A stretch of DNA of 45,957 bases. It comes from Candidatus Saccharimonadota bacterium (lineage in GTDB: Bacteria > Patescibacteriota > Saccharimonadia > Saccharimonadales > Saccharimonadaceae). The notes beneath the pieces are model-generated. The model was not told the DNA's origin. It saw nothing but the letters and a program-made list of their open reading frames with translations, and did no database searches. Positions 7,647 through 16,770 of this stretch are shown here, one piece after another; within the stretch, counting starts at the first letter, position 1; every line of letters starts with the position of its first letter. A program made the position numbers and the translations under genes. Location: assembly GCA_017506895.1 (NCBI GenBank), contig JAFWBV010000009.1:1-45957 (forward strand), in the 5' to 3' direction.

Positions 7647-8078
7647 ATGAAGATTGCGCAGGTTAATAAATACTTTATTGATAAAGAAAGTGTGCCGTGC
7701 CCGCTAACGGAAAGATTAGTTAGAGCTGGTTATAGGCAGATGAGTGGTGGATATATTAATAAGGCAAAAATATTGGGGATTGAAAATCCGTCACAGTACT
7801 GGCATCTAACGAGCTATTGTAATTCAGTAGACAAAGACAAGACGTTCGGGAAGAATGTTGAGTGTGGCGAATTGATTTTCTGGATGGCGGAAGTGTCAGG
7901 GGCAGTGCCAGAAAGTGAATTGCGGGAACTTCTGGAGCGAATTATAGCAAGTAAGGATGATATAGTTCCTGGATATGATAGAAGGAAGTGGAACAGGGAA
8001 ATACAAAGGATCTGTTTTGATAGGATTGTCGTGGAGGTTGAGGGAGTAGTCAAAAAATGTCTGCGCACGGATTATTGA
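7647..8078 (+). CDS. unknown 143-residue protein
   Basis: 143 residues with four scattered cysteines and several Trp/Tyr, mixed helix and strand character, no signal peptide. It begins MKIAQVNKYFIDKE and ends KKCLRTDY. It follows the previous gene by 36 bases without a clear ribosome site, perhaps as third gene of the operon. Its stop region lies in a hairpin shared with the convergent restriction operon. No family is recognised. Confidence 0.55.
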   Translation: MKIAQVNKYFIDKESVPCPLTERLVRAGYRQMSGGYINKAKILGIENPSQYWHLTSYCNSVDKDKTFGKNVECGELIFWMAEVSGAVPESELRELLERIIASKDDIVPGYDRRKWNREIQRICFDRIVVEVEGVVKKCLRTDY

Positions 8079-8093
8079 TAACATAATGTTATC
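8077..8093. terminator. possible bidirectional terminator between convergent genes
   Basis: GATAACA and TGTTATC form a 7-base stem around TAA, overlapping the stops of both convergent genes. The stem is AT-rich and T runs are short, so strength is doubtful. Confidence 0.35.
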
Positions 8094-9531
8094 TATCTTT
8101 TGGCAAATAATCTGATATTATTTTGTAAATGGTTGAGAGTCTTTGAAGGCGGTAGTTTTCTGGCTGTTCTTTTAATTGTTTTTTTATCTCTTTTTGCATA
8201 TTATTAATATGATTTCTGTTTGTAATAATATCTGGAAATATGAAGTTTATGATTTTTAGAGTGTTATCGTATTGTCTCCTTTCAGACTCTCTGGTACTCT
8301 CTTTTCCATTTTTGTCCATAATTATTGTATAAATACTTGAATTTGCGAAATATCGTGGCTCCAACCTTTGGTAGTCCTCTATGAGTTTTTGTTCTGGAGT
8401 TTGATTATCCTTGGCGAGTATTATTCTATATGAATTATCATATATTTCACAAATGTCTGCCAATAACCTTTCGTTTAAGTTGTCATCCACTATGTTGCCA
8501 ACGACTGAAGTGTTGATGTGCTCAAGAAACCAGATGTTTTTACCGTCTTGTTTACCTAAGAGATATATTACTAATGATGGATAAAAAGTGGCTATTATTT
8601 TTGATATATTATTCGGTCGTTGTAACAGTGAGTTTAATTTCCAGGAAACAGGTATTGCATTTACAAATGCTTTTTCTTTAGTTGGTTCATTAAAGAAATG
8701 TCTAATACCATTAAAGAGAAAATCTTTTATTATTATTTCAGTTTCTTGATTATTGTTATCTTTTTGCAGTCTTTTATTGAGGTAGTCCATTAATATATCA
8801 AAATCTCCATCAAGCCCACAACCGTTGCGTATTTTATTTAGTAGAAATATACTGGAGGAATTTATCGCTATATTGTCGATTACTGTTTTTAAAACGCTCG
8901 GATTATAGATTTGGACATTATTAAAATTGTTATAAATTATCCTATATCTCACGTATTCTTCCGATGGCTTTTTGGTTATACTTCTTTCGAAAAAAATAGA
9001 AAGATATGCTGGTTGTAATGCTTCTGGCAATTTTTTGTTGCCAAAAATTCTATTCCATGTATCATAAAAATCTTGATCATCAATTTTTTCTAAATATTCT
9101 TTCCATTTTTTAAAACAAAAACTTTCTGTATTGTCTGCTTTTGTAGACGACAACATCCACAATACTATATCTTTAATAATCCACATAATTATCATTGTCG
9201 TTATAATTATGATCACGCTATATATGAAGTTTAGAATTATATTAGTCAATTCGCATGGCATATTATCGATAAATAATAGGCTGGCAATTCCGCCAACAAA
9301 GATTGTTATTATTAGAATTCGAACGTGCATTACGCGTTCTAAAATAACTGCGCGTTCCACTTTTGCAAAATCTTTTTCTTCTTCTGTTTTGTTGCTATTA
9401 TCTATTAAAAAAATCGCAAAAGGAATAAGAAGGGCTATGATTAGACCAAAAAACGTGAGTAAATTGCCTGAACTAATTGATTTAAAAATTACGACAATAG
9501 AATCTGGAATATTTGAACATGGGGTATTCAT
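8089..9531 (-). CDS. membrane protein at the end of the restriction operon, unknown
   Basis: 480 residues from the ATG at 9531, which has AAGGAAAG upstream and lies one base after the stop of the preceding gene; the longer frame would need a TTG at 9549. Three hydrophobic helices lie in the first quarter (about residues 24-44, 71-92, 98-123), followed by about 350 residues of charged, helical cytoplasmic domain with no recognised motif. Tight coupling to the methylase-associated gene suggests it belongs to the system, possibly as a membrane-bound accessory or separate defence module. That role is inference. Confidence 0.65.
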   Translation of the reverse strand: MNTPCSNIPDSIVVIFKSISSGNLLTFFGLIIALLIPFAIFLIDNSNKTEEEKDFAKVERAVILERVMHVRILIITIFVGGIASLLFIDNMPCELTNIILNFIYSVIIIITTMIIMWIIKDIVLWMLSSTKADNTESFCFKKWKEYLEKIDDQDFYDTWNRIFGNKKLPEALQPAYLSIFFERSITKKPSEEYVRYRIIYNNFNNVQIYNPSVLKTVIDNIAINSSSIFLLNKIRNGCGLDGDFDILMDYLNKRLQKDNNNQETEIIIKDFLFNGIRHFFNEPTKEKAFVNAIPVSWKLNSLLQRPNNISKIIATFYPSLVIYLLGKQDGKNIWFLEHINTSVVGNIVDDNLNERLLADICEIYDNSYRIILAKDNQTPEQKLIEDYQRLEPRYFANSSIYTIIMDKNGKESTRESERRQYDNTLKIINFIFPDIITNRNHINNMQKEIKKQLKEQPENYRLQRLSTIYKIISDYLPKDR

Positions 9532-9532
9532 T

Positions 9533-10507
9533 TTAGCTTTCCTTGCCAATTAAGTCAACAAATTTGAGTGTTCTATGTTTTTGCCAGTCCATGATTTTAA
9601 CGTATTTGCCGTTGTGGAGGCGGGGGTCATTTTTGGCGCAGCCGGGGCATTGTTGTTTCTTCGCTTTTTTGTCTGGCTTTTCACCGAGAAGAGCGAGCAT
9701 TGGGGGGATGTCGGGAGTTGCTATTTCGGATTTGCAACTCATTGGGACGACATATTTGAGGCCGTCCATTTGGAAAATGTTCCACGAAATGATAGTAGCG
9801 ATTTCTTCTAGAATTTTGAGTTTTTCGGCTGAAACTTGGCGGTCTAGGTTGATTTTGTCGGAAGGGAACTGGTTGTTCCAGTAATCTATAAAAGTATAAA
9901 GCAGGTTTTCGCGGGCGAGGAGAAGGTTGTCGCCTTGCCATTCGTAACCGTAGGAACATTGAAAGGCGATGGTCGCCCATTCTAGCCAAGAGTTTTTGTC
10001 TTTGCAGAATTTGGAAACGGTTTGGAGTTTGCGGTCTAGGAAGCCGACGCGGTCATCGAGCTTGAGGACTTTTGTGCCATTGGCGGCGTTATAACGATTG
10101 ACAATAAAGGGTGCTTCGCCGCAGGTGATTTCGAGGCGGGTTTCTTTAATATAATCTTGCCAGTTGTTTTCCGTGGTGGGCCAATGGCCAGTGGACCAGT
10201 CAATTTGCTTATTCATTTCATCTACGATGCTGGTGGGGGTAAAGACTTCGGCCTTGTCGCGAGTGCGGGATTTTTGTTCTTCTTTGGATTTGGCGATGCG
10301 AGGCTGGATGAGGTAAGTATTTTTGTCTGATACATCTTCGATTTTGATTTCGTCGGTTGGATTATGATTTTCATATGAGTTAGTAGCCCAGATGATGTTG
10401 TGGATTTTGCTAGCAGTGGTCTTTGTGCGGTCGGTCAGAAGTATGAAAAGTAGACCGTCGTGACGACGAATGGTGTTCTCAAGAATATCAACTTGGAGCT
10501 CGGTCAC
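9533..10507 (-). CDS. restriction-modification partner protein ("restriction endonuclease subunit M"-like)
   Basis: 324 residues from a GTG start six bases after the upstream stop. It carries phrases I associate with the small subunit found beside helicase-Eco57I methylases: SRTRDKAEVFTP, RLEITCGEAPFIVNRY, SYGYEWQGDNLLLARENLL and ISWNIFQMDGLKYVVP. A CPGC pair lies near the C-terminus. No complete methylase motif set (no NPPY) is visible, so it is more likely a specificity or accessory subunit than an independent enzyme. It is transcribed between the large nuclease-helicase-methylase and the membrane protein. Confidence 0.7.
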   Translation of the reverse strand: MTELQVDILENTIRRHDGLLFILLTDRTKTTASKIHNIIWATNSYENHNPTDEIKIEDVSDKNTYLIQPRIAKSKEEQKSRTRDKAEVFTPTSIVDEMNKQIDWSTGHWPTTENNWQDYIKETRLEITCGEAPFIVNRYNAANGTKVLKLDDRVGFLDRKLQTVSKFCKDKNSWLEWATIAFQCSYGYEWQGDNLLLARENLLYTFIDYWNNQFPSDKINLDRQVSAEKLKILEEIATIISWNIFQMDGLKYVVPMSCKSEIATPDIPPMLALLGEKPDKKAKKQQCPGCAKNDPRLHNGKYVKIMDWQKHRTLKFVDLIGKES

Positions 10508-10513
10508 TTATGA

Positions 10514-13500
10514 TTACTCCATTGGTGCAACTTTTTCTTCGATGAAATTAATTTCATCTTCTGAAAGTTTGTATTTTTCGTAAAGTAGTTGATCAATCTC
10601 TGGAATTGACCTTGACCATTTTATTTTAGATTTTTGAGTAAAGTCCTGCAAAGGAATAAATTCCCATACACTAGCTTTTTTATTGCCCGGCGTGACTTTG
10701 TTAATGCTTAAAAGCGTTCTAGCAAATTTTGTTTTAAGGTATTTTAGACAATTATTCGCTTCAAGCTTATTTTTAAAAGAACCTATACTAATAAATGTTT
10801 CTGTATGCCCATCTGAAGGTTGTCCAATAAATGGGGAGGATAGAACTTCTCCGAATGTTCCTGATCCATTTGAGGCTGAAACTAAGACCTTATAGCCATT
10901 ATAATTATTTGGTGGATTAAGATATTTTTCTGGAAAATAATAGAAGGCCCTTTTTTTATTATATAAACCTACGATGTGCGCAAATTTTTGTTGTGTGGCT
11001 GGCTTATTTTTATAGAATACTTCTGGGAATGTCGAGAAAACTGGGGAAGACAAATACCGTTTTGATCCACCAGAGACTCGTTTCGCAAAATCTGGATGTT
11101 CTTTGAAAAAAAGCTTGGAGTATTTATAACTTGTATTTGAATAAATAATTCTAGATAGACTATTATTGCTAATAGAAGAAACTTTGTTTTTTATATCGTT
11201 TAGTTTTCTTATTGGGACAAATGTTCCAATTTTCCCAAACTGTTGAGTTGTGTCATGTAGGGTTATTGCTATTCCGCCTTTAATGTCAACACTTGGAAAA
11301 ACTTCTTTACCATTTTTAACGTATTTTAGAACTTTAAGATGGGTATCGTTAAGCATTTTGTTATTCCATTTTTGGGGAGTTTTCCCGGCGTTGAACAAAA
11401 ATCTTGCCGGATGAATAATGCATGTCTTCTGAGCAATAGTAAAAGCATTATCTAAAAAGAAATGATAAATGGGTGGCTGTTCGCTTCTTCCTTCTATTTC
11501 TTCTTGATATGGTGGATTGCCGACTACTGAAATGAATTTCACCTGTTTGCCTCCTTTTTTGATTTTTTTAATATCAAATGCTATTTCGGAAAATTTCTGA
11601 TTTTGGCATAATACTCTCTTTGTATTTTCGGGCTTCTCTTTAATGATATCATACGCTGTGAATTTTTTGGCGATATTATCGGTATTGAGTCCAATGGCTT
11701 CATACATTTTTCTAGTAAATTCGTAAGCTATGGGTGATGTTGGGATAGAATAAATACGATTTTTTATTAAATGTTCATTTACCCCTAGTTTTTTAAGTGC
11801 TCTGTATGTTGCGAGAGTAAATTCACCAGCTTTACTAGCTATATCTAGGACTGGGCCTTTCTTTAAGGCTTCTCCTAGATTATCAACCATTTCTTCACAG
11901 ATGTTATATGGAGTAATTATTTCTGAGTTGGATAATCTATTAAACTTATTTAATGCGTTTTGCATTCTTTCTATTGGGGTTTTTGTTTTGTCGTTGGATA
12001 GTTCATTAATGTTTTGGATTCTGTAATCTAATTGACTAAGGAGCGGGGGGCTCATTTTTTTCTGAAGAAGAACAAGTGTTGGCTTATCTATTCCAATGTT
12101 TTTTGAAAGAAGTTTGTTCGCTGACTTATTAATTGTTTCAATTATGTCATTAATGTTGGACACGCCATCTTTTGTGAGAAAAGCATAAAAGAGAATTTTA
12201 AAATAATACGCTTCAATTTTCAATTTGATAAGGCTCTCTTTTTCTTCTGGGGTTAATGATTCATACTTATCAGGCTTAGCACTTTCTTTTCCAGTTTCTT
12301 TTTGTTCTGATTCTTCAATGTCCAAATCAGTTTCTTTGCCTTCGTGTGCCTTCTTTTCTAGCAACAATCCTTGTTTACTTCCGATGGGAGATTGAGTATC
12401 AATTATCTCTTTAATTTCGGGAACATTATAAATTTCCATATCTATATTAAGTGTTTTTAATTCATCGATGACGCTAGTATCACTCGAATAGTCGCTAATA
12501 TATTTCATTAAATCAGTCGCGGTAACGCGCTGAATTTTATCAATATTAAAATAAATAATGGGAGATATAGAAAGGTCGTTCTTTAGACGCTCTTTTAGTT
12601 TTGCATTGCCATTTTTCTCGTCATACCAATTGTAAATTTGCGATTTGTTTTCTTGGATTCGGAACATTCGTGACGGTTCAAAATCGACTAGTAGCGTCTG
12701 GGGTTTCATGTCTCTTTTTATGAAGTCATTATTGTTATCCTTTGCTGGATATTTTCTGACATATTGGTTTTGAATCCTAAAAATTGCTTGATCATATTCT
12801 TGTGGAGAACTGAGACTTTTTAAAAAAACCATGCTATCCCATTCCTCAACGGTTACTCCGGTAAGCATTCTATTGACGGTTAAGGTAATGGTTTTCTGGT
12901 CATTATCCTCACATTTTTGGATTTCATTTTTTACGCTTTCAATAGTCTTGTATTGTTTATCATTGTCGACTCCAGATATATTTATTATTTTGTAACCATT
13001 GAGGTTTAGAAAATCTTTTTTGTGTGTTTTGATAAGAGTCTCTAGAGCATCACAGGACGCACGGTAGGGAAGAACAAAAACCATATGTCTGCACATTTTG
13101 CCTTCTTTAATTCGCTCGTCGTTTAAGAAACTTAATATGTTTTTGTCTTCTTTTGAACCATCAATAGCCTTCATCAAATCAAGTACTTCTTTTTCGTTTT
13201 GGAATTTTGTATGATTTTTGTTGACACTATCTTTTTTTATTGATTCTGGCATAAAGAGGTCGGAAAGATTTGCAGATGAATTACTTTTTTGCAACTCGGC
13301 AAGTTTTTTTCTAGCCGATTCGTTAGGGTTGAAGGCGAATCTGACCATTTGTGGAAAACCAAAATATGGATTATCCCATTCTTGATAAGGCTTACCGGTG
13401 TTGTCGTTAACAACTGAGTTTTCGATGTCCGTGAAGTGTTCTTCGTCCCATTTCTTTTTAGCTTTTTCGATGTCGGATAGTTGATAATAGCCAATAATAT

Positions 13501-14587
13501 CTTCGTCCGAAAACTGCTTTTCAAGAAGGATACGATATGGAGTGCCAGAAAGATGAAGTTTTATTTTTGCTTTGAGACTTTTGACAATTTCTTGTGCTTC
13601 GTTGAATTCTTTTTCGTTTGATACGCCTTCGCGTTTATCTTTTGGTTCTTTAATCTGCTTGGTATTTCTTAATACTTCACCGTAGCTTTTTGCCCATGCG
13701 CCAAAATGTGTTTCGTCTATAATAATCAGATCGATTTTACTATTAAAGAGCTCCTTGTGTTTTTCCTTGATTTGTTTGCCGTTGAGATCTTGAAGGGTGA
13801 GAAAAATGGTTGCGGTTTTGCCCTTTTTGATTGTGCTTTTAATTATGTTTTTGTCACTTAATAAATCTTTTGCGTTTAAGAAAACAAATTTTTCAAAGCC
13901 GATAATACTTTGTACTGTTCGTTGCCATTCTTCTCCAACATCAGCTTTTGCTGATACGATTAGAACGGTTTTTGCCTTCATTTCTTGGGCGCAGCGTAAA
14001 GCTACGACGCTTTTACCAAACCTCATTACTGCATAAAGAAGCAGATTTGTCCGATTATTTTTGAGTGCGGTTTTGAATCTTTCGATGACTTGATTTTGCT
14101 CATCTCGTAGAACTAGTTTTGTGGTTCTTTTATATTCATATGTTTTTGGAAGTCTTTTTTCGGCATCATAGTATTGATATTTATTTGCATTTTCGTAATA
14201 TTTGTCTTTAATGTCTTCGATTGCGGATTCGATGTCTTCTGGGGAGGTGTTTTCGAAAAATTCTTTAGAGTAATATGGGATACTAAGCTCGCCTTTTTGT
14301 AATTGATGTTTTTTGAGGTCATTTTTCAAGTAAGAATGGACGGCAAAATCCCTAAAATATGTGTTGTTTGAAACTAATGCGCTTTCGCTAAATTCTTTTT
14401 TGAGATTTTTGTAGTATTTTTTCCACTCATCCAATCTCAAAGATAATAACCGATATGTGTCACCTATTTTTAAGTAATTTGGAACCGTTTGCGTAGAAAA
14501 AGCATAGATTGTGGGTTCTTGGCGACCACTTATGATTAAATTTGCCGAATTCTCTTTTTCCCACTGGTTTTTTAGGGTTTCTTTCAT
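10514..14587 (-). CDS. fused GIY-YIG-like / superfamily 2 helicase / Eco57I-type DNA methyltransferase
   Basis: 1357 residues. Residues about 25-60 (TIYAFSTQTV, then YLKIGDT and RLDEW) resemble the T5orf172/GIY-YIG nuclease fold; its catalytic Glu is not obvious. A superfamily 2 helicase follows: AVMRFGKSVVA (Walker A variant, about 189), IIDETHFGAW (Walker B, about 291), LSGTPYR (motif III). The methylase part has LDIASKAGEF (motif I, about 912) and VVGNPPYQEE (motif IV, about 1024), the N6-adenine type. A target-recognition region ends the chain. The product would recognise, methylate and, when unmodified, translocate on and cleave DNA. It has its own promoter at 14614 with a GAGG ribosome site. 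Confidence 0.8.
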   Translation of the reverse strand: MKETLKNQWEKENSANLIISGRQEPTIYAFSTQTVPNYLKIGDTYRLLSLRLDEWKKYYKNLKKEFSESALVSNNTYFRDFAVHSYLKNDLKKHQLQKGELSIPYYSKEFFENTSPEDIESAIEDIKDKYYENANKYQYYDAEKRLPKTYEYKRTTKLVLRDEQNQVIERFKTALKNNRTNLLLYAVMRFGKSVVALRCAQEMKAKTVLIVSAKADVGEEWQRTVQSIIGFEKFVFLNAKDLLSDKNIIKSTIKKGKTATIFLTLQDLNGKQIKEKHKELFNSKIDLIIIDETHFGAWAKSYGEVLRNTKQIKEPKDKREGVSNEKEFNEAQEIVKSLKAKIKLHLSGTPYRILLEKQFSDEDIIGYYQLSDIEKAKKKWDEEHFTDIENSVVNDNTGKPYQEWDNPYFGFPQMVRFAFNPNESARKKLAELQKSNSSANLSDLFMPESIKKDSVNKNHTKFQNEKEVLDLMKAIDGSKEDKNILSFLNDERIKEGKMCRHMVFVLPYRASCDALETLIKTHKKDFLNLNGYKIINISGVDNDKQYKTIESVKNEIQKCEDNDQKTITLTVNRMLTGVTVEEWDSMVFLKSLSSPQEYDQAIFRIQNQYVRKYPAKDNNNDFIKRDMKPQTLLVDFEPSRMFRIQENKSQIYNWYDEKNGNAKLKERLKNDLSISPIIYFNIDKIQRVTATDLMKYISDYSSDTSVIDELKTLNIDMEIYNVPEIKEIIDTQSPIGSKQGLLLEKKAHEGKETDLDIEESEQKETGKESAKPDKYESLTPEEKESLIKLKIEAYYFKILFYAFLTKDGVSNINDIIETINKSANKLLSKNIGIDKPTLVLLQKKMSPPLLSQLDYRIQNINELSNDKTKTPIERMQNALNKFNRLSNSEIITPYNICEEMVDNLGEALKKGPVLDIASKAGEFTLATYRALKKLGVNEHLIKNRIYSIPTSPIAYEFTRKMYEAIGLNTDNIAKKFTAYDIIKEKPENTKRVLCQNQKFSEIAFDIKKIKKGGKQVKFISVVGNPPYQEEIEGRSEQPPIYHFFLDNAFTIAQKTCIIHPARFLFNAGKTPQKWNNKMLNDTHLKVLKYVKNGKEVFPSVDIKGGIAITLHDTTQQFGKIGTFVPIRKLNDIKNKVSSISNNSLSRIIYSNTSYKYSKLFFKEHPDFAKRVSGGSKRYLSSPVFSTFPEVFYKNKPATQQKFAHIVGLYNKKRAFYYFPEKYLNPPNNYNGYKVLVSASNGSGTFGEVLSSPFIGQPSDGHTETFISIGSFKNKLEANNCLKYLKTKFARTLLSINKVTPGNKKASVWEFIPLQDFTQKSKIKWSRSIPEIDQLLYEKYKLSEDEINFIEEKVAPME

Positions 14588-14613
14588 TTTTGACCTCGCT
14601 AATAACTATTTTA

Positions 14614-14619
14614 ATTATA
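14614..14619 (-). promoter_or_regulatory. internal promoter of the helicase-methylase gene
   Basis: TGT-TATAAT on the minus strand, 26 bases before the ATG at 14587. This gives the large gene expression independent of the upstream interrupted nuclease gene. Confidence 0.5.
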
Positions 14620-14657
14620 ACATCTTTAATTATGTTTGTTATTAAGAGTGTGTGGAT

Positions 14658-15155
14658 TTATTGAAATAACTCGTCTAGATAATTTTTGCCGAATTGGCTT
14701 GGAGTGAAATATTTGACTTCGCCTTTGTCGTTGACGGCGAAAATATGCAAACTTAATACTTCAGCGACTTCTTTGGGAATTCTTCTTAAAGCAACTTGAG
14801 CGGATTACCAATATAAACCGAGACCGTATTTGTAGGCGCGATTTATACCGGTTATTGTTTTACCGTCTTTTCTTGAAACCGAAAATCTTTTGACATTCAT
14901 CCTTGTGATTATTTGACCAAGAGCGGTGAGCCAGCCTTCTTTATTGATGGATTTGGCAGATTTGGCATATGATTTGCCCTTACATTCAATCGTAAAATAT
15001 TCACTATTTCTCTTGCCTCCTATAAGAACGATGTCTGGGCCGTGTTCGTGGAGATTAGTTTTTTTAGTTTTTTCATGGTGCCAATTACCGTCTTTTTTGT
15101 TTTCCATGAAGTTGATGATTTGTTTAGCGACGTATGTTTCGTCTATTCTGTTCAT
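14658..15155 (-). pseudogene. PD-(D/E)XK-like nuclease gene interrupted by an in-frame TAA
   Basis: The first 116 residues (to 14808) contain HGPDIVLIGG followed after a strand by YFTIECKGK, the D...E-x-K pattern of restriction-like nucleases. A TAA at 14807-14805 stops translation after LGLYW. The same frame then continues without another stop for 48 codons (SAQVALRRIPKEVAEVLS... to FGKNYLDELFQ) up to a TAA at 14660-14658, clearly protein-like. One substitution therefore seems to have split a 165-residue protein. The truncated 116-residue form keeps the putative active site and might still act; readthrough or a sequencing error are alternatives. It lies 17 bases after the upstream gene, with an AAAGGA ribosome site. 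Confidence 0.7.
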
Positions 15156-15172
15156 TGCTATATTATCCTTTC

Positions 15173-15784
15173 TTATTTTAATGCAAAGCGGTCGGTCCAG
15201 TCGCGCTTATGTTTGTTTTTCTTGGCTTTTCGGCAATTGCTCAAAGTAGCGTTGTTTTTTGCTTTTATTTCGGCATACTGGCGTTTAAGATCAGTGGATT
15301 TTGGCACATAACATTCAGCCAAAAGATAGTGTTCTTTCAGATAGGATAAGTTTGTATTTGATTTCTTTCTGGGTGTTTTGGCACGCAAATAGTTGGTCTT
15401 AACGCTTTTTCTTGGGCTTGGAGAATAGGAGAATGTTGTTGGTTGTCCAATATTTTTCGGAAGTCGATGCTCTGCAATGTCGCCCATCAAAGGTTTTGTT
15501 GTAGTTTTTTTTCTCGATGTATTATCAGATTTCTGTAAATCGATATGATGACGTTGTCTAATTTTACTAAGTTTTCTCTTAAGTAGCTTAAGGGAACGGC
15601 GAAGTTCTTTTTCGGGTTCCACCTTCCGGTCGCGTTGTTTTGTGACTTGTAATTTTGAATCCTTTTTCTGAATAGTGCGTTTTGGCTCTGGACGATTGGG
15701 GTCAAAATGGTTTAGCACTTCAGAATAATCATCTGATGTAGACATTTTTTCCATAGTTTCTGGAGAAACATAGATTTTGGACAT
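15173..15784 (-). CDS. highly basic protein leading the restriction operon, unknown
   Basis: 203 residues, extremely rich in Lys and Arg (for example LKLLKRKLSKIRQRHH and RKAKKNKHKRDW), low in hydrophobic residues and probably largely disordered. It would bind nucleic acid by charge alone; no domain is recognised. It is the first gene of the minus-strand restriction operon, starting leaderless from the promoter at 15791. The start at 15784 is fixed by that promoter. Confidence 0.6.
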   Translation of the reverse strand: MSKIYVSPETMEKMSTSDDYSEVLNHFDPNRPEPKRTIQKKDSKLQVTKQRDRKVEPEKELRRSLKLLKRKLSKIRQRHHIDLQKSDNTSRKKTTTKPLMGDIAEHRLPKNIGQPTTFSYSPSPRKSVKTNYLRAKTPRKKSNTNLSYLKEHYLLAECYVPKSTDLKRQYAEIKAKNNATLSNCRKAKKNKHKRDWTDRFALK

Positions 15785-15790
15785 ATCTGT

Positions 15791-15796
15791 ATTCTA
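15791..15796 (-). promoter_or_regulatory. extended -10 box of the restriction operon
   Basis: TGA-TAGAAT on the minus strand with six bases to the ATG at 15784; leaderless start predicted. Confidence 0.55.
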
Positions 15797-15846
15797 TCAT
15801 TAATCTTTTCAAGAGTATATTGTATGTGGTTATTATACTAGAATGT

Positions 15847-15852
15847 TATAAT
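15847..15852 (+). promoter_or_regulatory. extended -10 box for the 15859 gene
   Basis: TGT-TATAAT with six bases to the ATG at 15859. It diverges from the restriction operon promoter 50 bases away. Confidence 0.65.
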
Positions 15853-15858
15853 TATTCT

Positions 15859-16293
15859 ATGGATAAGTTGATTAAACAAAGCATCGACTCGCGGAGGGAT
15901 GCGATAAAAAATAGTTTTGAAATTGATGCGGGGGCGCAGAAAAAAATTGATGCATTATTTGCCGAAATAGACAAACTAGGGGAGAAGTGTAAAGATGTTG
16001 GTGAATTCGAAGCAGAATTCAGTAAAAGTCCACTCAACCAAAAATATATGGATCTCTTTACGGAAATCGCGACAAAGTCGGCTGCGAAGAATGTCGCAAA
16101 GGGTGCGGTCGTGGGTGTTGTACAGAGTGCGGCAGAACAAGCTTTAAGAAAAGTCGTTCCGACACGTGCTGCAGTTCATCAAAAAGCCTATGATGTGGCA
16201 CGAGACGTGCCGGTATTAGGTGGTGCAATCGACATCGCCGAAAAAACTAGTTATTTGGGTCACTTCGGTAAGTTATTTAAAAAGAAGAAATGA
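15859..16293 (+). CDS. small alanine/lysine-rich protein, unknown
   Basis: 144 residues from the ATG six bases after the -10 box; an earlier in-frame ATG (15820) lies upstream of that promoter. The first half is helical and charged. Residues about 75-120 are Ala/Val/Gly-rich (NVAKGAVVGVVQSAAEQAL), amphipathic or weakly membrane-seeking. The end is basic (GKLFKKKK). No family recognised. It is divergent from the restriction operon and followed by another small membrane protein, so it may be part of the same accessory block. Confidence 0.6.
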   Translation: MDKLIKQSIDSRRDAIKNSFEIDAGAQKKIDALFAEIDKLGEKCKDVGEFEAEFSKSPLNQKYMDLFTEIATKSAAKNVAKGAVVGVVQSAAEQALRKVVPTRAAVHQKAYDVARDVPVLGGAIDIAEKTSYLGHFGKLFKKKK

Positions 16294-16333
16294 ATGAAAG
16301 TGGCTGCTAGGAAAGTATTCGACAGGCTCGTGA

Positions 16334-16339
16334 TATAAT
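16334..16339 (+). promoter_or_regulatory. extended -10 box for the 16366 gene
   Basis: TGA-TATAAT, 26 bases before the ATG at 16366, with AAGGAG as ribosome site. Confidence 0.55.
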
Positions 16340-16365
16340 ATTATTATGTTTAATAAGGAGTAGCT

Positions 16366-16599
16366 ATGCAAGGATTTAATAATTTTTTGCAACAGGGTCA
16401 AGAAATAGTATACGTAACACTATTCATAGAAATTTTGCTATCTGTGCTTTTGATTTATGTTGGTATTTGCATCATTCAGATTAAAAATGATGTGAAGGAA
16501 CTGACAGATTTAGAATTTAAAAAATACAAAGAAACAAGGCCAAACGACAAAAAACAAGAAAACGAACTTTCTAACGGAGATGGGGCATCGACTTTGTAG
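16366..16599 (+). CDS. small single-pass membrane protein, unknown
   Basis: 77 residues. One hydrophobic helix at about residues 15-38 (VYVTLFIEILLSVLLIYVGI) is followed by a charged cytoplasmic tail. AAGGAG lies seven bases before the ATG. The 171 bases to the next gene's end hold nothing recognised. Function unknown. Confidence 0.55.
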   Translation: MQGFNNFLQQGQEIVYVTLFIEILLSVLLIYVGICIIQIKNDVKELTDLEFKKYKETRPNDKKQENELSNGDGASTL

Positions 16600-16770
16600 G
16601 ATGTTTTGATTCTTATATAGTGTGATTAGAATAGTGCGTTATAAGAATTGATAATTTTTTGCAACGGAGAGAAAAATATGTTGTTATACATAATAGTATG
16701 TAACTAATTTGATGAGCTATTTGCGTTTTTTCAAAAAAACAAATGAAGGCTAAAAAGCGGCGGATATATG

